11,415 nucleotides of DNA from Campylobacterales bacterium. Its GTDB lineage: Bacteria > Campylobacterota > Campylobacteria > Campylobacterales > Thiovulaceae. Positions 6,697 through 11,415 of the stretch are shown piece by piece. Position numbers and translations under genes: made by a program. The notes below the pieces were generated by a model. That model was not told where the DNA came from and searched no databases. It saw nothing but the letters and a program-made list of their open reading frames with translations. The first letter of the stretch is position 1. Each line of letters begins with the position of its first letter. The stretch is from assembly GCA_012963895.1 (NCBI GenBank), contig DTUW01000024.1, positions 1-11,415 of the forward strand. The letters run 5' to 3'.

Positions 6697-7418
6697 ATAT
6701 AGCCATTATTCCAGCCCGTCTCAATTCGTCAAGATTACCAAATAAGGTAATTTTAGATATTTGTGGTTCGCCCCTTATTGAATGGGTCTATCGACAAGTT
6801 AATAAAAGCAAATTGGTAGATAGGATATACATAGCTACCGATAGCCCCAAAGTGGCTGATATTGTGAGAGGGTTTGGAGGAACTCCTATTATGACCTCTC
6901 CCCACCACCAATCTGGAACAGATAGGGTTGGTGAAGCAGTTGAAAAGGTAGAAGGGGATATTATCATCAATATTCAAGGAGATGAGCCTCTAATAGATAG
7001 TGGTTTGGTGGATAGGTTGATAGAAGAGTTGCAAAGTGATGAGGTCGATTTTGTTAGTGCTATGAGTGAAATAGCTACATTTGAAGAGTTGCAAAACCCC
7101 AATATTGTAAAAGTGGTAACAGATACCAACAGGAACGGAATCTACTTTTCCAGATACCCTATTCCATTTTGTAGAGATGGAGATATAGATATTTCTAACT
7201 ACCGAAAACATATAGGTATATATGGATATACAAGAGAATTTTTACATATCTACAACTCTCTACCAAATTCATTTTTGGAACAGAGTGAGAAACTGGAACA
7301 GCTTAGAGCTATTGAATATGGATACAAAATTAGAATGGTAGAGACCCAATATAGTGGTATTGGGGTAGATACCCAAGAGGATTTGGAGAGGGTAAAAAAG
7401 ATACTATGTGGGGAATAG
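6693..7418 (+). CDS. kdsB: CMP-Kdo synthetase (KdsB)
   Basis: KdsB is the cytoplasmic cytidylyltransferase that makes CMP-Kdo from CTP and Kdo, the activated sugar for the LPS inner core. The 241-residue product has the family motifs in order: IPARLNSSRLPNK (6-18), ATDS (48-51), SGTDRV (74-79), NIQGDEPLI (93-101, metal ligand D97), YFSRYPIPF (151-159), HIGIYGY (173-179), EKLEQLRAIEYGY (199-211) and GVDTQEDLE (224-232, second metal ligand D226). These motifs and the length separate it from NeuA-type CMP-sialate synthetases. Its ATG overlaps the lptB stop (ATGA), pairing Kdo activation with LPS export in one transcript. An AGGAG lies 13 bases upstream, rather far, so coupling probably helps. 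A close Kdo-like sugar as substrate cannot be excluded. Confidence 0.94.
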   Translation: MNIAIIPARLNSSRLPNKVILDICGSPLIEWVYRQVNKSKLVDRIYIATDSPKVADIVRGFGGTPIMTSPHHQSGTDRVGEAVEKVEGDIIINIQGDEPLIDSGLVDRLIEELQSDEVDFVSAMSEIATFEELQNPNIVKVVTDTNRNGIYFSRYPIPFCRDGDIDISNYRKHIGIYGYTREFLHIYNSLPNSFLEQSEKLEQLRAIEYGYKIRMVETQYSGIGVDTQEDLERVKKILCGE

Positions 7419-7648
7419 CTATTCTTCTATTTCTCTTTTTCGGTTGTGGAGAGAGTGAAACCGAAATCTCGAACACAAAACCTAAGACCCGACATGCCGA
7501 ACCATCACCAGATGACACCGACTATATTATTGTTATGCCTGAACGGCCTCCAATTATTCAAATAGATGGGGAGGAGCTGAATAGTTCAGATGAAGATGAA
7601 AATATCTCAATCACTCCTATCCCGCAACCCCCAAAACTTATTTTTTAG
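7406..7648 (+). CDS. Putative small lipoprotein
   Basis: This 80-residue ORF starts 13 bases before the kdsB stop. It begins MWGIAILLFLFFGCGESE. A hydrophobic stretch runs straight to Cys14 and is followed by Gly-Glu-Ser, which looks like a lipoprotein signal. The lipobox is atypical (F-F-G before Cys) and the n-region has no Lys or Arg, unlike most Sec signals. The rest is hydrophilic, acidic and proline-rich (PERPP, ELNSSDEDEN, PIPQPP), probably disordered, with no domain I recognise. The ribosome site is weak: GGAG/AGGG lies 12-17 bases upstream. Its 3' end overlaps the DedA gene tail to tail by 11 bases. Export signal, operon position and residue composition favour a real gene, possibly a small envelope lipoprotein, but a spurious ORF is not excluded. 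Confidence 0.6.
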   Translation: MWGIAILLFLFFGCGESETEISNTKPKTRHAEPSPDDTDYIIVMPERPPIIQIDGEELNSSDEDENISITPIPQPPKLIF

Positions 7649-8198
7649 TCTTCACATGGAAAAAGTATCCAATAGACAGAACCATTACTATACCAAGAGG
7701 CAGGACATAGAGTATATGTTCTTTCACAAAATGGAGAATTTGCAAAATCTCCTCACCAAAGATATAGGCTAAAACAATAGTAATCGATGCCCAAATAATG
7801 GCACTAATAAAATTTATTACTGCAAAGAACTTAGCACTATATCGAGTTGTTCCGATAGCCATTGGAATAATAGTCCTAAGTCCATATAGGTATCTCTGGA
7901 TAAATATTACAAACCAACCATATTTTCGAAGTAGAAGGGTGGCAAGGGCAAATTTTCTCCGTTGGGTTCTTAGCAACTTCTGAATATATTCTCTATTGAA
8001 ACGACCTATATAGAAATATATCTGGTCTCCTGTAAATCCTCCAAGACCGGCAACAGCAATAGCATTAAACATAGTCATATCACCAGTATGAACCATTACC
8101 CCCGCCATTACCAATCCGGTCTCTCCCTCCATTACACTCCAAATAAAGAGGATAATATACCCATATTCTTTAAGCCACTCAATTAGAAGCTGTTCCAT
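7638..8198 (-). CDS. DedA-family (VTT domain) inner-membrane protein
   Basis: This 186-residue protein belongs to the DedA/SNARE-associated family. Members move lipids across or within the inner membrane (undecaprenyl phosphate or phosphatidylethanolamine recycling in characterised cases) and affect envelope integrity. Motifs seen are VMEGETG (22-28), with the acidic membrane-embedded residue, GGFTGDQIYFYIGR (53-66) and FIQRYLYGLRTIIPMAIG (99-116), the Arg-rich signature. Hydrophobic stretches lie at about 12-35, 44-64, 122-148 and 160-180. Substrate and direction cannot be read from sequence, so no symbol is given. The ATG follows the glyQ stop directly (TAGATG), with GGA six bases upstream. 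It is the last gene of the glyS-glyQ operon and its stop lies inside the convergent lipoprotein ORF. Confidence 0.92.
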   Translation of the reverse strand: MEQLLIEWLKEYGYIILFIWSVMEGETGLVMAGVMVHTGDMTMFNAIAVAGLGGFTGDQIYFYIGRFNREYIQKLLRTQRRKFALATLLLRKYGWFVIFIQRYLYGLRTIIPMAIGTTRYSAKFFAVINFISAIIWASITIVLAYIFGEEILQILHFVKEHILYVLPLGIVMVLSIGYFFHVKTKK

Positions 8199-9059
8199 CT
8201 ATTTTCCGTAAATCTCTATATATTTCGATGCTACCGCTTTGGTCAGTTCTCTAATTTTTAGAATATAGTTAGCTCTCTCTGTAACAGATATAGCTTTTCG
8301 AGCATCTAATATATTGAATGTGTGTGAAGCCTCTAAGCAGTAATCATAAGCTACAAGAGGTAGATTATTATCCAATGCATTCTGCACCTCTCTGCTCTTC
8401 TGTTCAAACTGCTGAAATAGCATATCTATATCTGCAACTTCGAAGTTGTATTTACTAAATTCAACTTCTGAACGATGGTGAATATCTCCATATTTCACAA
8501 CCTCATCACCATTTTTATTCCATACAATATCAAAGACTGAATCGACCTCTTGAAGATACATAGCTAACCGTTCAGTCCCATAGGTAATTTCTACTGAAAC
8601 AGGAGAACATTGAAATCCTCCAACTTGTTGAAAATAGGTGAATTGGGTTACCTCCATTCCATTTAGCCACACTTCCCAACCAAGTCCCCAAGCTCCTAAG
8701 GTTGGACTTTCCCAATTGTCTTCTACAAATCGAATATCATTATTCTTAATATCCAATCCAAGATATTCCAAACTTTTTAAATACAGCTCTTGAATATTGT
8801 TAGGTGATGGTTTTATTAGAACCTGAAACTGGTAATAGCTCCCAAGACGATTGGGATTCTCTCCATATCTTCCATCTGTTGGACGACGAGAAGGGGCGAC
8901 ATATGCAACAGCCCACGGCTTACTATCTAAACTTCTTAGGAATGTGGCAGGGTGGAAAGTTCCAGCCCCTGAACTAATATCGTAAGGTTGAACTATCGTG
9001 CAACCCTCCTTTTGCCAAAACTCCTGCAATTTTAGGAGCATCTCGCTAAAAGTTACCAT
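8199..9059 (-). CDS. glyQ: Glycyl-tRNA synthetase α subunit
   Basis: GlyQ is the catalytic α subunit of the α2β2 bacterial glycyl-tRNA synthetase. It is a class II enzyme that forms glycyl-adenylate and is active only with GlyS. The 286 residues are the normal length. Highly conserved stretches are present: QPYDISSGAGTFHPATFLR (24-42), VAPSRRPTDGRYGENPNR (54-71), FVEDNWESPTLGAWGLGWEV (111-130), MEVTQFTYFQQVGG (135-148) and TYGTERLAMYLQ (159-170). In the last, Thr162 replaces the Leu usual in homologues such as E. coli. The ATG at 9059 has AAGGAG eight bases upstream (9068-9073) and lies seven bases inside the end of glyS. Order within the operon is glyS then glyQ, the reverse of the classical glyQS. 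Confidence 0.98.
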   Translation of the reverse strand: MVTFSEMLLKLQEFWQKEGCTIVQPYDISSGAGTFHPATFLRSLDSKPWAVAYVAPSRRPTDGRYGENPNRLGSYYQFQVLIKPSPNNIQELYLKSLEYLGLDIKNNDIRFVEDNWESPTLGAWGLGWEVWLNGMEVTQFTYFQQVGGFQCSPVSVEITYGTERLAMYLQEVDSVFDIVWNKNGDEVVKYGDIHHRSEVEFSKYNFEVADIDMLFQQFEQKSREVQNALDNNLPLVAYDYCLEASHTFNILDARKAISVTERANYILKIRELTKAVASKYIEIYGK

Positions 9060-11071
9060 TTTGTAATCTCCTTAATATCTGATATTTTTAGAAACTCTCT
9101 ATATATCTCACCCATCAAACTTTTTCTATTCTCTCTCAATTTGCTATCTTCTACATTCACCATCACACTATTGAAAAAGTTATCTAAATCGGGTTTTAGA
9201 CTAAATAGCTGTTCCAATCTCTCTCTGTAATTCTGGAATTTGCTATCTCTAATAGTTACAAATTTCTCATATAGTCTCTTCTCTGCCTCCTCAACCAATA
9301 GAGAGCTATCCACTTTGGAAAGTTTGGAAATATCGCTATCTTTCAAGATATTTGCCACCCGCTTGAATGTTGCTAATCTCTCTCCAAAATTTTCACTTTG
9401 GATAAGGGAATGGACTGCTTCAATTTTTCTATCTATCTCTCCAATCTCACTCTCAACCAATAGAACAGATTGAACAATGGAGGGGTTGATATTTCTATAA
9501 AAATGTTTCACTCTTTCAAAAAAGAAGTCGCGGAGTTTGGAAAAGTCGAATGGTTTGTAATATTTGCCGATGAGGTTGTAAATCTCCTCTAAATCGAATT
9601 TGAAACCTTGATTGAGGGCTATTCTCACAACTCCATTTACCGCCCTTCTCAATCCGAACGGGTCTCGCGAACCTGTTGGAACATGTCCGATAGAGAAGAG
9701 ACCAAATAGCAAATCTAATTTATAACTCATAGCTACTATTGAACTAAGTCTATTAGATGGCAACTCTCCACCTTCGCTATTTGGTAGGTATTGTTCTCTA
9801 ATTGCAGTTACAACCTCTGAACTCTCTCCCAATTTCTCTCCGTAGTATGCTCCCATTACCCCTTGAAGTTCGGTAAATTCATATACCATCTCTGTAAGCA
9901 AATCGCATTTAGAGAGTTGGATAGCTCTGTGGAGGGCTTCGGAGTTGTTGCAGTTGTAGAGTTGAGATAGAACTTCTCCTATTCTGCTCTCTCTCTCAAC
10001 TTTATCTGCCATAGTTCCCAGCCCCTCAACAAATACGATTTTTTCCAATCCGTCAGAAACTAATCCCCGTTTTAAATCATTATGATAGAAGAAGAGGGCA
10101 TCACTTAATCTAGCTCTTAAAACTCGTTCATTTCCTTTTATCACTTCTGAAAAATCGGAAGTTAGAGCATTAGAAACGACCACAAACATATTTGCCAATT
10201 TTCCATCTTTATAAACTGGAAAATATCTCTGATGTTCTTTCATTGAAGTGATAATCACCTCATCGGGTAGCTCTAAGAATTTCCTATCAAAGTTACCTAA
10301 TAGAGATGTTGGCTCTTCTGTAATTGCTACAACTTCATTAAGTAGGTTTTTATCTATCTCTATTTTAATATTGTGTTGTTTTTCCAACTTCTCGAATTGG
10401 TGAAGGATAGTTAGCTCTCTCTCTTTCTGATTTACCATCACTCCATGTTTAGGAAGGTTGCAAAAGTAATCCCCTGTATGAGTTAGATAGATAGCGCTGT
10501 TTTCAGCTGAACGGTGTCCAAAGGTTTGGGGTCTGCTCTCAACCCCAAAGATAGTAATAGGGATATTTCTATCTCCGTAGAGGGCTACGATAGAGTGGAT
10601 AGGGCGAATAAAGGAATATTTTCCATCTCCCCACCTCATCGATTTTCCAAAGTTCAACGATTTCAACCATTTGGTTATCATCTCCTCCAAAAGGGTATCT
10701 ATCGGTTGTCCCTCTTTTTCATAGGAGTAATAGAGAAATTCTCTATCTCCTCGTTTGATGGTTTGGAGTTGGGATATATCTGTATTGCACTTTTTGGCGA
10801 AACTTTCACAGGCTTTGGTAGGTTCTCCATCTCTGTATGCAATATTTAGAGGAGGTCCGAAGAGTTCTCTAAACTGGTTGGGTTGTCTCTCTGGAAATTG
10901 TCGATGCCATAAAACAAGACGGCGGGGGGTGTAGAAAAATGAGAATTGGGTTGAGAAATTGAATTCATCTAATATCTTTTTCCATTTAGGTTCAATATTT
11001 TTCAACTCTTTTAGTAGAGGTTCAGCCGGTAGCTCTTCTACTCCAATCTCTATCAATAGTGGTTTTTCCAT
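9053..11071 (-). CDS. glyS: Glycyl-tRNA synthetase β subunit
   Basis: GlyS is the large β subunit that recognises tRNA-Gly and completes the heterotetrameric enzyme. The 672-residue product is near the usual length. It starts MEKPLLIEIGVEELPAEPL (residues 1-19), the typical β N-terminus. Then come FGKSMRW (141-147) with FIRPIHSIVAL (154-164), TEEPTSLLGNFD (251-262), MKEHQRYFPV (277-286), ERVLRARLSDALFFY (315-329) and CDLLTEMVYEFTELQGVMG (389-407), and GSRDPFGLRRAVNG (467-480). From about residue 560 a helical C-terminus matches the DALR-type anticodon-binding domain. The ATG at 11071 is preceded by AGGA and AGAAG. It is the first gene of the leftward operon, with a promoter-like TATAAT about 28 bases upstream of the start. 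Confidence 0.97.
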   Translation of the reverse strand: MEKPLLIEIGVEELPAEPLLKELKNIEPKWKKILDEFNFSTQFSFFYTPRRLVLWHRQFPERQPNQFRELFGPPLNIAYRDGEPTKACESFAKKCNTDISQLQTIKRGDREFLYYSYEKEGQPIDTLLEEMITKWLKSLNFGKSMRWGDGKYSFIRPIHSIVALYGDRNIPITIFGVESRPQTFGHRSAENSAIYLTHTGDYFCNLPKHGVMVNQKERELTILHQFEKLEKQHNIKIEIDKNLLNEVVAITEEPTSLLGNFDRKFLELPDEVIITSMKEHQRYFPVYKDGKLANMFVVVSNALTSDFSEVIKGNERVLRARLSDALFFYHNDLKRGLVSDGLEKIVFVEGLGTMADKVERESRIGEVLSQLYNCNNSEALHRAIQLSKCDLLTEMVYEFTELQGVMGAYYGEKLGESSEVVTAIREQYLPNSEGGELPSNRLSSIVAMSYKLDLLFGLFSIGHVPTGSRDPFGLRRAVNGVVRIALNQGFKFDLEEIYNLIGKYYKPFDFSKLRDFFFERVKHFYRNINPSIVQSVLLVESEIGEIDRKIEAVHSLIQSENFGERLATFKRVANILKDSDISKLSKVDSSLLVEEAEKRLYEKFVTIRDSKFQNYRERLEQLFSLKPDLDNFFNSVMVNVEDSKLRENRKSLMGEIYREFLKISDIKEITKW
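9068..9073 (-). promoter_or_regulatory. Strong Shine-Dalgarno of glyQ inside glyS
   Basis: AAGGAG on the minus strand is eight bases from the glyQ ATG at 9059 and lies in the last codons of glyS. It is the strongest ribosome site in the window. It should keep α made independently of full coupling, consistent with the need for equal α and β subunits. Confidence 0.7.
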
Positions 11072-11098
11072 ATCTTCTAATTCCTATTTTTTCAGAGA

Positions 11099-11104
11099 AT
11101 TATA
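11099..11104 (-). promoter_or_regulatory. Probable -10 element of the glyS-glyQ-DedA operon
   Basis: The minus strand reads TATAAT, a perfect -10, ending 27 bases before the glyS ATG and giving a leader of about 20 bases. No clear TTGACA-like -35 lies 16-18 bases upstream. That is common for vegetative promoters in Campylobacterota, where the -35 is poorly conserved. Confidence 0.5.
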
Positions 11105-11147
11105 GAACATACAAACATATTTGCATTTAGTAGGGTTACAGCATTTT

Positions 11148-11186
11148 CCTATTTCGAAACTCTGAAATATTTCAATTCCAAATAGG
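11148..11186. repeat. Nested inverted repeats in the glyS upstream spacer
   Basis: CCTATTT (11148-11154) and AAATAGG (11180-11186) are inverted copies 25 bases apart. Between them lies a perfect 12-bp palindrome, TGAAATATTTCA (11163-11174). A T-rich stretch follows on the plus strand, but no transcript is expected to end here, because the flanking genes are transcribed away from this spacer. An operator or regulatory role is more likely than a terminator. AT-rich sequence makes chance matches fairly easy. Confidence 0.35.
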
Positions 11187-11232
11187 GATTTTTGTAATAT
11201 ACAATCTTACATCTATTTTTTTATTCTGAGAA

Positions 11233-11247
11233 TTGGAAATATTCCAA
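11233..11247. promoter_or_regulatory. 15-bp palindrome upstream of the right-edge ORF
   Basis: TTGGAA-ATA-TTCCAA is a perfect inverted repeat, 32 bases before the ATG at 11280. It uses the same TTGGAA/TTCCAA half-site as the palindrome at 1608-1625, but with the halves in the opposite order. A repressor site for the downstream ORF is possible. Evidence is symmetry and position only. Confidence 0.35.
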
Positions 11248-11279
11248 CCAAACACAGAAATACATTTTTAAGGCTTGTT

Positions 11280-11415
11280 ATGAAATCAAAACCCAAAAAA
11301 TTGAAAACTGAGCAGATGATGAGAGTTCAAATCGGTAGTTTTGGAACTATCGAAATCGGTCATAAAACCGAAATGGGAAAAGTCTCCCAAGTTATGGACA
11401 TGGGAAATAGGTTGA
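11280..11415 (+). CDS. Unrecognised protein, N-terminal part only (runs off the right edge)
   Basis: From the ATG at 11280, 45 residues are open to the window end: MKSKPKKLKTEQMM, then RVQIGSFGTIEIGHKTEMG and KVSQVMDMGNRL. AAGG (11270-11273) lies six bases upstream, a good ribosome site. The very basic N-terminus has no signal peptide or hydrophobic stretch, so the protein is probably cytoplasmic and may bind nucleic acid. The I-x-I-G-H-K-T-x-M-G...V-x-D-M-G-N pattern faintly recalls the start of KilA-N-type phage and plasmid domains, but I cannot confirm this from 45 residues. It is divergent from glyS across a 208-base spacer with palindromes. It is the one place in the window where accessory DNA might begin. 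Confidence 0.6.
   Translation, partial: MKSKPKKLKTEQMMRVQIGSFGTIEIGHKTEMGKVSQVMDMGNRL

Noticed and set aside
7638..7648. T-rich run at the end of the lipoprotein ORF as an intrinsic terminator
   Set aside because: No stable stem precedes the T-run on the plus strand, and it lies inside two convergent reading frames.
9053..11071. Frequent TCTCTC and TCTATC tracts on the plus strand of glyS as microsatellites or phase-variable repeats
   Set aside because: They are short, irregular and follow from AGA/GAG/ATA codon use on the coding strand; no run is long enough for slippage.
1..11415. CRISPR array, insertion sequence, tRNA or rRNA genes
   Set aside because: No regularly spaced direct repeats, no transposase-like ORF with terminal inverted repeats and no tRNA or rRNA sequence were seen in the few non-coding stretches.

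Overview
The window is AT-rich, very densely packed DNA from a Gram-negative bacterium. Outer-membrane and LPS genes (an exported β-barrel candidate, lptB, kdsB) give the Gram-negative assignment. A short type III pantothenate kinase, the tsaE-lptB neighbourhood and heavy use of AGA and ATA codons point most towards Campylobacterota (the former Epsilonproteobacteria), but no genus can be read from the sequence. Nearly everything is chromosomal housekeeping. I see no transposase, CRISPR array, rRNA, tRNA or replication origin.

Layout. Positions 1-1547 read leftwards: a GTG-started exported protein that looks like a small outer-membrane β-barrel, then hisA, then the beginning of an unrecognised ORF that leaves the window at base 1. 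A 132-base divergent promoter region (1548-1679) follows and carries an 18-bp palindrome. Positions 1680-7648 read rightwards as one tightly coupled operon: proS, fxsA, an unknown periplasmic coiled-coil protein, coaX, tsaE, lptB, kdsB and a short putative lipoprotein. Most junctions are 1-13 base overlaps; the exception is an 8-base gap before tsaE. Positions 7638-11071 read leftwards as a second operon: glyS, glyQ and a DedA-family membrane protein. Its last gene overlaps the end of the lipoprotein gene tail to tail by 11 bases. A 208-base spacer (11072-11279) holds the glyS promoter and several short inverted repeats. A lysine-rich ORF of unknown function then starts at 11280 and runs off the right end.

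How the genes fit together. proS, glyS and glyQ charge tRNA; tsaE serves the universal t6A tRNA modification; coaX starts coenzyme A synthesis; hisA is a histidine-pathway step. lptB powers LPS export and kdsB activates Kdo for the LPS inner core, so the envelope theme of the rightward operon is real. It makes the unknown coiled-coil protein and the small lipoprotein candidates for envelope work, but that is inference from position only.

The least understood items are the coiled-coil protein (with an SWxPF repeat), the small lipoprotein, the β-barrel gene upstream of hisA, the glyS-before-glyQ order, the palindromes in the two intergenic regions and the two truncated edge ORFs. I found no convincing undescribed defence, mobile or RNA-guided system.
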